Assembly (NCBI RefSeq): GCF_001648155.1
Contig: NZ_CP015199.1
Location: forward strand, 1,994,501 to 2,058,500
From: Chryseobacterium glaciei
GTDB lineage: Bacteria; Bacteroidota; Bacteroidia; Flavobacteriales; Weeksellaceae
Direction: 5' to 3'
DNA length: 64,000 nucleotides
The notes under the pieces were generated by a model that did no database searches, was not told the origin of the DNA, and saw only the letters and a program-made list of their open reading frames with translations. A program made the translations under genes and the position numbers. The stretch's first letter is position 1; each line of letters opens with the position of its first letter. This document shows positions 25,666 through 34,177 of this stretch, piece by piece.

Positions 25666-26251
25666 CTTTTAGTTCGCCGTCTTGTTTTATTTCTACAAAC
25701 TTGCTTTCTCGATTTCCGGAAGAATATCCGTAGAAAAACGTCTGATATATTGGTGTAGAGTACAAATATCCTCCATAAGCATTGTATGCGTCCGACTGCC
25801 CCGTTTTTTGCTGATAACTTGCTGTCGCTGTAAAATTGACAATTGTTTCAAGATAATATTTTCCGGGTTTCAGTTTTTCGAATTTAAATCTGCCGTGATC
25901 GTCGGTCAAAGCTTCAATTCTATATTTAAAAGCTTCTTCAGACATATAAACTGTAGTTTTTTTGTTCTCATACTTTTTTCTCATGCTGTAAAACTCTTCA
26001 AAATAAGGCGTTACAGGAAAAAGCATTACCACAGTTCCTTTCGGGGCATAATGTTTTTCTCCAAGCAAAGGTTTGATTCCCCAATTATTTTTTTGTTTGG
26101 TTGAAGCCACACCTTCAAGCGTAGAATTTCCAAAGCCAATCATTTGCTGAGCTAATTTCTTATCAAAAAAAGCTTGAGGATAATAGGTATTTTGAGCCTT
26201 TGAAAAAATAAAACCAAAGAGCAACATCATAACAACTGAAACATTTTTCAT
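25652..26251 (-). CDS. Exported protein with a carboxypeptidase-regulatory-like segment
   Basis: 199 aa from ATG at 26251. Longer in-frame starts exist up to 26404 but would run through the divergent promoters and bury the signal peptide MKNVSVVMMLLFGFIFSKAQ. The mature protein has GTVVMLFPVTPYFEEFYSMRKKYEN and a segment EALTDDHGRFKFEKLKPGKYYLETIV, the typical end of a carboxypeptidase-regulatory or transthyretin-like Ig fold. A Tyr/Gly-rich stretch follows (DAYNAYGGYLYSTPIYQTFF). No enzyme motif. Function unknown. Confidence 0.8.
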   Translation of the reverse strand: MKNVSVVMMLLFGFIFSKAQNTYYPQAFFDKKLAQQMIGFGNSTLEGVASTKQKNNWGIKPLLGEKHYAPKGTVVMLFPVTPYFEEFYSMRKKYENKKTTVYMSEEAFKYRIEALTDDHGRFKFEKLKPGKYYLETIVNFTATASYQQKTGQSDAYNAYGGYLYSTPIYQTFFYGYSSGNRESKFVEIKQDGELKEINL

Positions 26252-26260
26252 AGTATATTT

Positions 26261-26292
26261 TTTAGTCAAATATAAGTATTTTGCTATTTTTG
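26261..26292. promoter_or_regulatory. Overlapping divergent promoters
   Basis: On the plus strand TTTA (26261-26264), a 20-nt spacer and TATTTTTG (26285-26292) lead to the MORN gene at 26307. On the minus strand TATATTTG (26267-26274) leads to the gene starting at 26251. The two -7 elements are only 10 nt apart, so the two promoters should compete for polymerase. Confidence 0.55.
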
Positions 26293-26306
26293 AAATAAAA
26301 AATTCT

Positions 26307-26927
26307 ATGAAATACATTTTTCTGTTACTATTTTCAACAACGTCTTTTGCATTAGCACAAAAACCATGCGGATTTAAAGACGGTCTACAGGAAGGAAACT
26401 GCAAACAGTTCTATGAAAGCGGACAGGTAAAAGAAGTTGCCGACTGGAAAAAAGGAAAATTAGAAGGTGACGCCATTTTCTATTTTGAAAATGGAAAAAC
26501 ACAGGCCAAAGGAGAATATAAAAAAGGATATAAAGTAAAAGAATGGGATTATTACGATAAAAATGGCGTTTTAACCTCGAAAGAAGTCTTTAGAAATGGA
26601 GATAAAAACGTTTATGATAATAGTTCTACTGCAACTTTTTATTCAACTTCAGGCGCTGTGATTGAAGTTTCTAATTATAAATTTGGTAAATTAGACGGCG
26701 AAAGTAAACTTTTTCATGATGATGGGAAGTCGGTAAAGCAGGTTGGTTTTTATCAAAACGGTCTTGCAATCGGGAAATGGAAGGCGCTTTATCCATCAGA
26801 AAAAATCCAGAGAGAAACGGAGTTCGTAAATGATAAAAGAGACGGCAACAGAGTTCATTATCGCGAAGACGGAAGCATCGAAAAAACGGAAGTTTACAAA
26901 GAAGGAAGATTAATTTCAACAAAATAA
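26307..26927 (+). CDS. Exported MORN-repeat (YwqK-type) protein
   Basis: 206 aa. Signal peptide MKYIFLLLFSTTSFALAQ, then about seven MORN-2 type repeats of roughly 22 residues, such as CKQFYESGQVKEVADWKKGK, GDAIFYFENGKTQAKGEYKK, KEWDYYDKNGVLTSKEVFRN, TATFYSTSGAVIEVSNYKFG, GESKLFHDDGKSVKQVGFYQ and GNRVHYREDGSIEKTEVYKE. These beta-hairpin repeats are common in Bacteroidota secreted proteins and are sometimes labelled toxin-antitoxin YwqK; I see no evidence of a toxin partner. The stop is 4 nt before the TTG start of the SPOUT methyltransferase gene, so the two are likely coupled. Confidence 0.85.
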   Translation: MKYIFLLLFSTTSFALAQKPCGFKDGLQEGNCKQFYESGQVKEVADWKKGKLEGDAIFYFENGKTQAKGEYKKGYKVKEWDYYDKNGVLTSKEVFRNGDKNVYDNSSTATFYSTSGAVIEVSNYKFGKLDGESKLFHDDGKSVKQVGFYQNGLAIGKWKALYPSEKIQRETEFVNDKRDGNRVHYREDGSIEKTEVYKEGRLISTK

Positions 26928-26931
26928 TACA

Positions 26932-27462
26932 TTGGTACACAAATTAAAACTGGAAGAACTTAACAGAATAGATGTAGAAACATTCAAGAAAGTTGAGAAA
27001 ATTCCTTTAATCATAGTTTTAGATAATATTAGAAGTATGCACAATGTGGGTGCTACTTTCAGAACGGCAGATGCTTTTTTAATTGAAAAAATTATTCTGT
27101 GCGGGATCACTCCACAACCGCCTCACCGTGAGATTCACAAGGCGGCATTAGGCGCAACAGAAAGTGTTGACTGGAGCCATGAAAGTGATATTAACACTAC
27201 AATTAGCGATCTGAAAAGTAAAGGATTTGAAATTATCGGTATTGAACAAACCTCAAACAGCCAGATGATTACAGATTTCACGATCGATAAGACAAAGAAA
27301 TATGCTTTAATTCTTGGAAATGAAGTTGAAGGAATCAGCGATGAAGCATTAGAAAATATTGATACATTTTTAGAGATTCCGCAGTTAGGAACCAAGCATT
27401 CTTTAAATGTAAGCGTATGTGGAGGAATCGTGATGTGGGAGTTCACAAAGGCCTTAAAATAA
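26932..27462 (+). CDS. SPOUT-family (TrmH/SpoU) RNA 2'-O-methyltransferase
   Basis: 176 aa with TTG as start. The in-frame stop at 26911-26913 and the absence of any ATG or GTG before the catalytic domain make TTG the only normal choice. Motif 1 is IVLDNIRSMHNVGATFRTADAF (about 24-45), motif 2 YALILGNEVEGISDEAL (about 124-140), and motif 3 IPQLGTKHSLNVSVCGGIVMWEF (about 149-171), giving the trefoil-knot SAM site. Members methylate the 2'-OH of a ribose in tRNA or rRNA; the target here is not determined. It starts 4 nt past the MORN gene. Confidence 0.9.
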   Translation: MVHKLKLEELNRIDVETFKKVEKIPLIIVLDNIRSMHNVGATFRTADAFLIEKIILCGITPQPPHREIHKAALGATESVDWSHESDINTTISDLKSKGFEIIGIEQTSNSQMITDFTIDKTKKYALILGNEVEGISDEALENIDTFLEIPQLGTKHSLNVSVCGGIVMWEFTKALK

Positions 27463-27464
27463 AA

Positions 27465-27496
27465 AAACTGCATGTGTCTAAAAGACAGTGCAGTTT
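27465..27496. terminator. Hairpin after the methyltransferase gene
   Basis: AAACTGCA and TGCAGTTT pair, with TGTCT/AGACA extending the stem inside small bulges. No T-run follows on the plus strand, so termination is uncertain. Confidence 0.4.
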
Positions 27497-27647
27497 GAAA
27501 TAAATCTAATAAAAAGTAAAAATGAAAGGCGACAAAGATACTTTTTTTTTCGGCGCGAACAAATTTTAAAATTGGTTTTTTTATTTTCTCCAAAAAAAAT
27601 ATAGGTTTTCAGAAAAAGTTTCGTTTAATTTTTTATAAATTAGCACA

Positions 27648-28298
27648 ATGTTTATCAAGGACTATATCTCAAAAGATTTCCCGTGTTTTAGCTTGACTGA
27701 CTCAATAGAATCAGCAAGAAACATGTTAGAGGACTTTGGATATTCTCATATTTTCGTTAAAAAATCCAATCACTTTTACGGAGCAATTGCGCAGGATTTC
27801 CTTTATGAAGAAGAAGGAACCCTGAAAGATCTTGAACATCAGATCGAGCGTTTTGCAATTCTTGAGGATAACAATATTATGGACAGCATTCGTTTGTTTT
27901 ATACCTTCAATGCCAGTATAATTCCGGTTATCAATAAAAACGAAAAGTATTTGGGATACATCGGCTCCGACGACATTTTCCAGGATTTGTCTAAATATCC
28001 GCTGTTTTCGGAACTAGGAGCTATCCTTACGATTGAAACCCCCGCCAGAAGATATTCAATGACAGAAATTGCCAATATTATTGAGAGTAACAACTCTAAA
28101 TTTTATGGTGGATTCATCAGTTTTATGTCCGATGAAGTAATTCATGTGACCATAAAAATAAGCAATGAAAATCTGGGCTCGATAGACGCAACTTTTGACC
28201 GTTATGATTATAGAATTGTAGAAAAATTCTATTCTGACGAAAAATCTGATTTGTTTAAAGACAGATTCGGCTTTTTACAAAAATTCATAGAAATTTAA
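27648..28298 (+). CDS. CBS-domain protein
   Basis: 216 aa. The N-terminal half carries two CBS-type repeats: DFPCFSLTDSIESARNMLEDFGYSH with HFYGAIAQDFLYEEEG (about 10-65), and LEDNNIMDSIRLFYTFNASIIPVINKNEKYLGYIGSDDIFQ (about 73-115). The C-terminal half (FSELGAILTIETPARRYSMTEIANIIESNN) looks ACT-like. It probably senses an adenosine nucleotide, but no enzyme domain is attached. It lies 2 nt before nadK, so a role connected with NAD(P) or energy status is a reasonable inference from context only. Confidence 0.85.
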   Translation: MFIKDYISKDFPCFSLTDSIESARNMLEDFGYSHIFVKKSNHFYGAIAQDFLYEEEGTLKDLEHQIERFAILEDNNIMDSIRLFYTFNASIIPVINKNEKYLGYIGSDDIFQDLSKYPLFSELGAILTIETPARRYSMTEIANIIESNNSKFYGGFISFMSDEVIHVTIKISNENLGSIDATFDRYDYRIVEKFYSDEKSDLFKDRFGFLQKFIEI

Positions 28299-28300
28299 AC

Positions 28301-29167
28301 ATGAAGGCAGCCATATATTCTCAGAAAAAAGATCTTGATACTTTTTTATATTTAAGCAAATTTGTTTCAGAACTTGAAAGCAGAGGCGTAAAATCTGTTT
28401 TGTACGAGGGAATGGCGGAAGCGCTTCAGTTTTCAAAAATATTTGAGACCTTTAATAATAAGCAGGATCTTATTGATAAAGAAGTTGATCTTTTCTTCAC
28501 TTTCGGTGGAGACGGAACGATTGTAAACTCTTTAACTTTCATTGAAGATCTTGAAATCCCAATTGTTGGTGTAAACACCGGAAGATTAGGATTTTTGGCA
28601 AGTTTTACTAAAGAAGAAGCCTTCAAAGAATTGGATGCGATCTTAAAAGGTGATGTAAAAACGAGCCGTCGTGCTGTTATTGAAGTCGTTTCACCAAGAT
28701 CAGACGAATTTTTTCCGTATGCTTTAAATGATGTTACCGTTTCCAGAAAAGAAACGACATCTATGGTTACGGTTGATTCATATATTAATGATGAATTTTT
28801 AAATGTATTCTGGGGAGATGGCGTTATCGTTTCTACCCCAACAGGCTCTACTGCTTACTCTTTGAGTTGTGGTGGACCGATCATTTCTCCCAATAACGAA
28901 AACTTCGTCATCACTCCTATCGCTCCTCACAATCTGAATGTGAGACCTTTAGTGGTTAATGACAGAGTAGAAATAAAATTCAAAGTTGAAAGCCGAGTGC
29001 CTCAATATTCGCTTTCTTTAGATTCAAGATTAATACATATAGAAACAGATCAGGAGATCATCATTAAAAAGGCAAGTTTCCAGATACTTTTGGTACAGCC
29101 GAATGATCTGAGCTTCTACGAAACCATCCGCCAGAAACTACTTTGGGGGCGCGACAAAAGAAATTAA
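28301..29167 (+). CDS. nadK: NAD kinase
   Basis: 288 aa. It phosphorylates NAD to NADP in the cytoplasm. Diagnostic motifs are FTFGGDGTIVNSL (67-79) with the catalytic GGDG, VNTGRLGFLASF (91-102), NDVTVSRKETTSMVTVD (about 142-158) and GVIVSTPTGSTAYSLSCGGPI (about 178-198). Only 2 nt separate it from the upstream CBS protein, so they form an operon. fbaA follows 70 nt downstream, perhaps with its own promoter. Confidence 0.97.
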   Translation: MKAAIYSQKKDLDTFLYLSKFVSELESRGVKSVLYEGMAEALQFSKIFETFNNKQDLIDKEVDLFFTFGGDGTIVNSLTFIEDLEIPIVGVNTGRLGFLASFTKEEAFKELDAILKGDVKTSRRAVIEVVSPRSDEFFPYALNDVTVSRKETTSMVTVDSYINDEFLNVFWGDGVIVSTPTGSTAYSLSCGGPIISPNNENFVITPIAPHNLNVRPLVVNDRVEIKFKVESRVPQYSLSLDSRLIHIETDQEIIIKKASFQILLVQPNDLSFYETIRQKLLWGRDKRN

Positions 29168-29237
29168 CAATTTATCAAAAATTCTTACCTTTACAGGAAT
29201 TTTAGAAACACCTAATAATTTATATAAAAAGTAAAAC

Positions 29238-30308
29238 ATGAGCAGAATTTTCCCGGCAGGAGTTGCCACAGGTCAATTAGTTACTGATATTTTTCAGCAT
29301 GCTAAAGAAAACAAATATGCATTACCAGCTGTAAACGTAATTGGTTCTAGCAATGTAAATGCTGTTATGGAAACTGCAGCAAAATTAAACTCTCCTGTTA
29401 TCATTCAGTTTTCTAACGGTGGAGCTGCTTTTAACGCAGGAAAAGGATTAAGCAATGACGGTCAGAAGGCTGCTATTTTAGGATCTATTGCCGGAGCTAG
29501 ACATATTCACACTCTTGCAGAAGCTTACGGAGCGACTGTAATTTTACATACTGACCACTGTGCAAAAAAATTATTGCCTTGGATCGACGGATTATTGGAT
29601 GCTAGTGAAGAATTTTATAAGCAGACAGGTAAATCTCTTTACTCTTCTCACATGTTGGATCTTTCTGAAGAATCTTTAGAAGAAAACTTGGAGATTTCTG
29701 TTAAGTATTTCGAAAGAATGGCTAAAATGCAGATGACTTTAGAAGTTGAGATCGGTGTTACAGGAGGTGAAGAAGATGGTGTTGATAACTCTGATGTAGA
29801 CAACTCTAAATTATATACTCAGCCTGAAGATATTGCTTATACTTATGAGAAATTAAAAGCTGTTTCAGACAACTTTACTATTGCAGCAGCATTCGGTAAC
29901 GTACACGGAGTTTACAAGCCTGGAAACGTGGTTCTTACACCAAAAATCCTTGACAACTCTCAGAAATTTGTTGAAGAAAAATTCGGAACTGGTGAAAAGC
30001 CTGTGAATTTCGTATTCCACGGAGGTTCTGGATCTACTTTAGAAGAGATCAGAGAAGCTATCGATTACGGTGTGATCAAAATGAACATTGACACAGATCT
30101 TCAATTCGCTTACACAGAAGGAATTAGAGATTATATGGTTAACAATATTGATTATTTAAGAGCTCAAATCGGAAATCCTGAAGGAGAAGAAAAACCTAAC
30201 AAAAAATTCTATGACCCAAGAGCTTGGGTAAGAAAAGGTGAAGAAACTTTCTCTACAAGATTGGTTAAAGCGTTTGAAGACTTAAATAACGTAAATACGC
30301 TTAAATAA
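29238..30308 (+). CDS. fbaA: Class II fructose-bisphosphate aldolase
   Basis: 356 aa. It interconverts fructose 1,6-bisphosphate with dihydroxyacetone phosphate and glyceraldehyde 3-phosphate. It is of the zinc-dependent class IIA type: VILHTDHCAKK (101-111) supplies the catalytic Asp106 and the zinc ligand His107. LEVEIGVTGGEEDGVDN (about 168-184), FGNVHGVYKPGN (about 220-231, second His), FHGGSGSTLEEI (about 260-271, third His) and VIKMNIDTDLQFA follow. The codon use (many GCT, GAA, CCT) looks like that of a highly expressed gene. A perfect 18-bp inverted repeat lies just past the stop. Confidence 0.97.
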   Translation: MSRIFPAGVATGQLVTDIFQHAKENKYALPAVNVIGSSNVNAVMETAAKLNSPVIIQFSNGGAAFNAGKGLSNDGQKAAILGSIAGARHIHTLAEAYGATVILHTDHCAKKLLPWIDGLLDASEEFYKQTGKSLYSSHMLDLSEESLEENLEISVKYFERMAKMQMTLEVEIGVTGGEEDGVDNSDVDNSKLYTQPEDIAYTYEKLKAVSDNFTIAAAFGNVHGVYKPGNVVLTPKILDNSQKFVEEKFGTGEKPVNFVFHGGSGSTLEEIREAIDYGVIKMNIDTDLQFAYTEGIRDYMVNNIDYLRAQIGNPEGEEKPNKKFYDPRAWVRKGEETFSTRLVKAFEDLNNVNTLK

Positions 30309-30315
30309 ATTATAA

Positions 30316-30381
30316 ATAAATGCTAAAAGATGAGTGATAAGTGATTTTTAAACCGCTTTCATTTCATCTTTTAGCATTTAT
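30316..30381. repeat. Perfect 18-bp inverted repeat between fbaA and accD
   Basis: ATAAATGCTAAAAGATGA (30316-30333) and its exact complement TCATCTTTTAGCATTTAT (30364-30381) flank 30 nt. The internal GAGTGATAAGTGAT recalls the element at 13614-13690. No T-run follows, so it may be an RNA-stabilising structure or a dispersed element. Confidence 0.75.
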
Positions 30382-30401
30382 CATACATCAATTATATAGA
30401 T

Positions 30402-31256
30402 ATGGCATTCGACTGGTTTAAAAGAAAAGCAAAAAACATTACGACCTCTACTGATGAAAAAAAGGATGTTCCCAAAGGTCTTTGGCACCAAACTCCGTCA
30501 GGAAAAGTAGTAGAACATGACGAACTGAAGAAAAACAATTATGTTTCTCCTGAAGACGGATTTCATGTAAGAATAGGAAGTGCAGAATTTTTTGATATCC
30601 TTTTTGACGAAGGTAAATTCACTGAACTAGATGCTAATGTTGAAAGTATAGACATCCTAAACTTCAAAGATACAAAGCCTTACGCTGATCGTTTGAAAGA
30701 AGTAAGAGCAAAAACAAAGCTTACAGATTCCATCAGAAATGGTGTAGGAACTGTAAACGGAACTAAAATGGTAGTTTCTTGTATGGATTTTGCTTTTATT
30801 GGAGGATCGTTAGGTTCTGTAATGGGTGAAAAGATCAGAAGAGCAATTGATTACTGTATCGCCAACAAACTTCCTTATATGATCATTTGTCAGTCAGGAG
30901 GAGCGAGAATGCAGGAAGCAACCTATTCTTTGATGCAATTGGCTAAAGTACAGGCTAAATTGGCTCAACTTTCAGAAGCAGGACTTTTATACATCGCATA
31001 TCTTTGCGACCCTACTTTTGGAGGAATTACAGCTTCTTTCGCAATGACTGCAGATATCATTATGGCTGAACCTAAAGCTTTGATCGGCTTTGCAGGACCA
31101 AGAGTTATCCGTGAGACCATCGGTAGAGACTTACCGGAAGGTTTCCAAACTTCTGAATTCTTGCAGGAAAAAGGATTCGTTGATTTCATCGTAAAAAGAA
31201 CTGAAATTAAAGAAGTAGTAGCTAAGACAGTAAATTTATTAGCAGTACATGCTTAA
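30402..31256 (+). CDS. accD: Acetyl-CoA carboxylase carboxyltransferase subunit beta, zinc-ribbon-less
   Basis: 284 aa. It forms the carboxyltransferase with AccA and transfers the carboxyl group from biotin to acetyl-CoA, making malonyl-CoA for fatty acid synthesis. The crotonase-like core is clear: [52 protein letters not shown], and [20 protein letters not shown] with [14 protein letters not shown]. The N-terminus aligns with the zinc ribbon of other AccD proteins ([20 protein letters not shown] and [12 protein letters not shown]), but all four metal-binding Cys are replaced (positions about 28-31 and 49-52). The same loss is, as far as I know, usual in flavobacteria. A terminator follows. 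Confidence 0.95.
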   Translation: MAFDWFKRKAKNITTSTDEKKDVPKGLWHQTPSGKVVEHDELKKNNYVSPEDGFHVRIGSAEFFDILFDEGKFTELDANVESIDILNFKDTKPYADRLKEVRAKTKLTDSIRNGVGTVNGTKMVVSCMDFAFIGGSLGSVMGEKIRRAIDYCIANKLPYMIICQSGGARMQEATYSLMQLAKVQAKLAQLSEAGLLYIAYLCDPTFGGITASFAMTADIIMAEPKALIGFAGPRVIRETIGRDLPEGFQTSEFLQEKGFVDFIVKRTEIKEVVAKTVNLLAVHA

Positions 31257-31278
31257 AATTTGTAACAAATACAATACA

Positions 31279-31308
31279 ATCTCTCTCTAATTGGGGAGAG
31301 ATTTTTAT
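31279..31308 (+). terminator. Intrinsic terminator of accD
   Basis: AATCTCTC (31279-31286) pairs with GAGAGATT (31296-31303), followed by TTTTATTT. The start codon of the next gene lies at its edge (31311). Confidence 0.8.
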
Positions 31309-31310
31309 TT

Positions 31311-31823
31311 ATGAGGACTTTTAAAATATTTTTCAATACAATCCGAAGTATGAGCTTTAAAAAGATTTGTCGTCTTTTGTCGCTTGTTCTTCCTCATCCT
31401 CTTTTTTCTTTATTAAGCTTTTATGCTACTATGCAGGCTTTTACTATCGCTCAGAAACGCTTTCCCAAAACGGCTTCCAATAATGGCATTGGTAATGCTT
31501 TCAGACACGCTCTTTGGTGCGCTTTCATCCTGATGTATTGTAGCAAGATTTCTTCACCCGAAAAAGCATTGGATTTCTGTAAAAGAATAACCGATATGCA
31601 CGAAGAGCTATTCCCAAATAAACCATTAGAAACCAAAATGGATCTTCATAACAATAAAATCGGAATGGATTATTTCATGGAATTGTTACCCGGAATTCAC
31701 CGTCAGTTTTTTGAAAAAGGATTTTTTATTGATGCTTTAATTGATAAAATGAAAGACGCAAAAGTTCTGAAAAACCTGGATGATGATTTTGCGGGACACT
31801 TGGTTTATCTTGACGAAAAGTAG
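31311..31823 (+). CDS. DUF6973-like protein
   Basis: 170 aa. The core NNGIGNAFRHALWCAFILMY, then PEKALDFCKRITDMHEELFPN and KMDLHNNKIGMDYFMELL, has conserved His, Glu and Asn residues (FRHALW, MHE, DLHNN) in a helical arrangement. I recognise this as the DUF6973 type; the His/Glu set could bind a metal but this is not shown. No signal peptide is certain, although residues 25-45 are hydrophobic. A second ATG at residue 14 (MSFKKIC) is also possible. Function unknown. Confidence 0.7.
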   Translation: MRTFKIFFNTIRSMSFKKICRLLSLVLPHPLFSLLSFYATMQAFTIAQKRFPKTASNNGIGNAFRHALWCAFILMYCSKISSPEKALDFCKRITDMHEELFPNKPLETKMDLHNNKIGMDYFMELLPGIHRQFFEKGFFIDALIDKMKDAKVLKNLDDDFAGHLVYLDEK

Positions 31824-32011
31824 TTTTTCAAAAATGTTTTAAAATCATTAAGTCTTATTAAGATTTTAAGTTAAAGTCAATCATTCTGATTTTTAAAGCT
31901 AAATCTTAATATTCTTAACTCCTTATTCAATCTTAATGGTTCAAAAAAAATAAAAGTTTAAATAGTTTTACATTAAATTTATTATCTTTTCTCAAATTTT
32001 AATTTAATCAA

Positions 32012-33415
32012 ATGGTTCTCAGCAGAATTTGGTCGGCTTTTATTATCGTTGCCATTGCTATAGCAAGCATAAAGTATATGTCATCAAGTCATTACAAAAC
32101 CATTTTCAATGATATGGTTGTTGGAAAAGGCGGTGATACGGTGCAGATAGCAACTCAGAAAATGAATACCCTCTCTCCTATTGTCCGAGACAGTTTGATG
32201 AAAAAACAGAATTTTGCCGATAGCAGAATTCATTACAAGACAGATTCTCTGAAACAAGATGTAAAAGTTTACCGTGTTCAGGAATCAGATGGCGTTATCG
32301 GAACCTCTGAAACCGCTGTGAAGATCTGTATCGGTTTAATTGGAATCATGACCTTATTCATGGGATTCATGAGTATCGCAGAAAAAGCCGGCGGAATCAA
32401 TCTTTTAAGTCGATTAATTCAACCTTTCTTTTCAAAATTATTCCCGGAAATACCAAAAAACCACCCTGCTTTCGGGCATATGTTAATGAATTTCAGTGCT
32501 AATCTTTTAGGATTGGATAATGCCGCAACACCATTTGGTTTAAAAGCCATGGAAAGTCTTCAAACTTTAAATCCAAATAAAGATACTGCGAGTAATTCAC
32601 AGATTATGTTTCTGTGTCTTCACGCAGGAGGAATGACTTTAATTCCGGTTTCTATCATCGCAATTAGAGCTTCTATGGGTTCTAAAACCCCAACGGATAT
32701 TTTCCTTCCTTGTATGATCGCGACGTTTGCAGCTACATTAGCGGCAATGATTATTGTTTCTTTATATCAGAAAATAAATCTTCTTCGTCCTGTAGTTATC
32801 GCTTATGTAGGCGGAATTTCAGCGATCATTGGACTTTTGGTTGTATACCTGGTTCAATTAAGCAAAGATGAATTAGACACCTTTAGTAAAGTTTTAAGCA
32901 ACGGACTGATTCTCTTTATTTTCTTGGGAATTGTTCTTGGTGCACTTTATAAAAAAATTAATGTTTTTGATGCTTTTATTGAAGGGGCAAAAGAAGGTTT
33001 TACAACCTGCGTCAAGATTATTCCTTATCTAGTTGGAATGCTGATTGCAATTTCTCTTTTAAGAACTTCAGGAGTTTTTGATGTCATCATCGATGGAATG
33101 AAATGGGTAGCGTACACTGCTAATTTTGATCCTCGTTTTGTTGACGGACTTCCAACCGCATTAATCAAACCTCTATCCGGTTCCGGAGCCCGTGGAATGA
33201 TGGTTGACACCATGTCAACTTTCGGAGCAGATAGTTTCCAAGGGAAGTTGGCTGCTGTTCTGCAGGGAAGTTCAGATACGACGTTTTACGTGATTGCTGT
33301 TTATTTTGGAGCAGTAGCAGTGAAGAATACAAGATATACGGTAATTGCTATGCTTTTGGCAGATTTAGTGGGTGTTATTACTGCGATTGCGTTGGCTTAT
33401 TTGTTTTTTGCATAA
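32012..33415 (+). CDS. Nucleoside-recognition (SpmA-SpmB fused) membrane protein
   Basis: 467 aa with about nine or ten transmembrane segments. The N-terminal half fits SpmA (MVLSRIWSAFIIVAIAIASI, VKICIGLIGIMTLFMGFMSI, MLMNFSANLLGLDNAATPFG) and the C-terminal half SpmB (EGAKEGFTTCVKIIPYLVGM, LIKPLSGSGARGMMVDTMST, VLQGSSDTTFYVIAVYFGAV). Both carry the nucleoside-recognition Gate domain. In spore formers the two are separate proteins; fused forms are known in Bacteroidota, which do not form spores, so the old name is misleading. A transport role is inferred. Genes 9 nt and 18 nt downstream follow on the same strand. Confidence 0.88.
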   Translation: MVLSRIWSAFIIVAIAIASIKYMSSSHYKTIFNDMVVGKGGDTVQIATQKMNTLSPIVRDSLMKKQNFADSRIHYKTDSLKQDVKVYRVQESDGVIGTSETAVKICIGLIGIMTLFMGFMSIAEKAGGINLLSRLIQPFFSKLFPEIPKNHPAFGHMLMNFSANLLGLDNAATPFGLKAMESLQTLNPNKDTASNSQIMFLCLHAGGMTLIPVSIIAIRASMGSKTPTDIFLPCMIATFAATLAAMIIVSLYQKINLLRPVVIAYVGGISAIIGLLVVYLVQLSKDELDTFSKVLSNGLILFIFLGIVLGALYKKINVFDAFIEGAKEGFTTCVKIIPYLVGMLIAISLLRTSGVFDVIIDGMKWVAYTANFDPRFVDGLPTALIKPLSGSGARGMMVDTMSTFGADSFQGKLAAVLQGSSDTTFYVIAVYFGAVAVKNTRYTVIAMLLADLVGVITAIALAYLFFA

Positions 33416-33424
33416 TTCAATTTC

Positions 33425-34159
33425 ATGAAAGCTTATATTCAAACTGATAAAAATGGAGAATTTTATAATGTAAATGCTTTTGTAGCCTATGAAGGGTTCA
33501 AAAATTTCGGCTTTGAAACTCAGAAGTTTATTGACGTTGATGAGATTTTAGATAAAACTCCTGAATACATTATTGTTGGTGGAATTGGAAATGTAAGAAA
33601 GCGATTGCAAAATTTAAATATCATTCGTAAAAACAAAGAAATAGATTATCCCGAAGAATTAAAACCATTTATAAAAAGAAAAATTTGGAGCTCTTCCATC
33701 AACGAAGTATTCAATAAAAAAGAATGGAATATTTTTATCAAACCTCAAACAGAAACAAAATTATTCGTTGGAAAAGTCATTAAAAACGAAATGGATTTTT
33801 TAGGATTAATTTATGAAGAGAAAGACACTGAAATTTGGTGCTCTGAACTTGTAAATTTCAAAACAGAATGGAGGTGCTTTATTCGATATAAAGAAATTCT
33901 TGACATAAGAAGATATAAAGGAGATTGGGATACAAAAATCGATATAAAAACTGTTTTATCAGCAGTAGATTCGTTTATTTCACAACCCAATTCATATGCG
34001 TTAGATTTTGGTGTAAATGAAAGGGGTGAAATGTTTTTAGTAGAAGTTAATGATGGTCATTCATTAGGAACTTATGGTCTTTCATCTGCTAATTATGCTA
34101 AATTTCTCTCAGCAAGATGGAGCGAATTAACCCAAACAGAGGATTATTTAAACTTTTAA
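33425..34159 (+). CDS. ATP-grasp protein of the R2K (DUF4343) type
   Basis: 244 aa. The N-terminal half has a short Rossmann-like start (MKAYIQTDKNGEFYN) and YIIVGGIGNVRKRLQ. The ATP-grasp core includes NIFIKPQTETKLFVGKVI (about 113-130), EIWCSELVNFKTEWRCFIRY (about 140-158), RRYKGDW, and the metal-binding end ALDFGVNERGEMFLVEVNDGHS (about 194-215), with Asp, Glu and Asn ligands. R2K members are thought to ligate an amine or amino acid to a peptide or side chain, and are often found in conflict or modification loci; the substrate is unknown here. It lies 9 nt after the transporter-like gene. Confidence 0.75.
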   Translation: MKAYIQTDKNGEFYNVNAFVAYEGFKNFGFETQKFIDVDEILDKTPEYIIVGGIGNVRKRLQNLNIIRKNKEIDYPEELKPFIKRKIWSSSINEVFNKKEWNIFIKPQTETKLFVGKVIKNEMDFLGLIYEEKDTEIWCSELVNFKTEWRCFIRYKEILDIRRYKGDWDTKIDIKTVLSAVDSFISQPNSYALDFGVNERGEMFLVEVNDGHSLGTYGLSSANYAKFLSARWSELTQTEDYLNF

Positions 34160-34177
34160 TATAAGAACAACTAGATT

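Noticed and set aside
26307..26927. YwqK-type antitoxin of a toxin-antitoxin pair
   Set aside because: The MORN repeats fit, but there is a signal peptide and the neighbour is an RNA methyltransferase, not a toxin.
27135..27593. Minus-strand ORF of 152 codons
   Set aside because: Antisense to the SPOUT methyltransferase, whose motifs are complete; no independent support.
32012..33415. Evidence for sporulation (SpmA/SpmB)
   Set aside because: The family name is historical; fused forms occur in non-sporulating Bacteroidota and no other spore gene is present.
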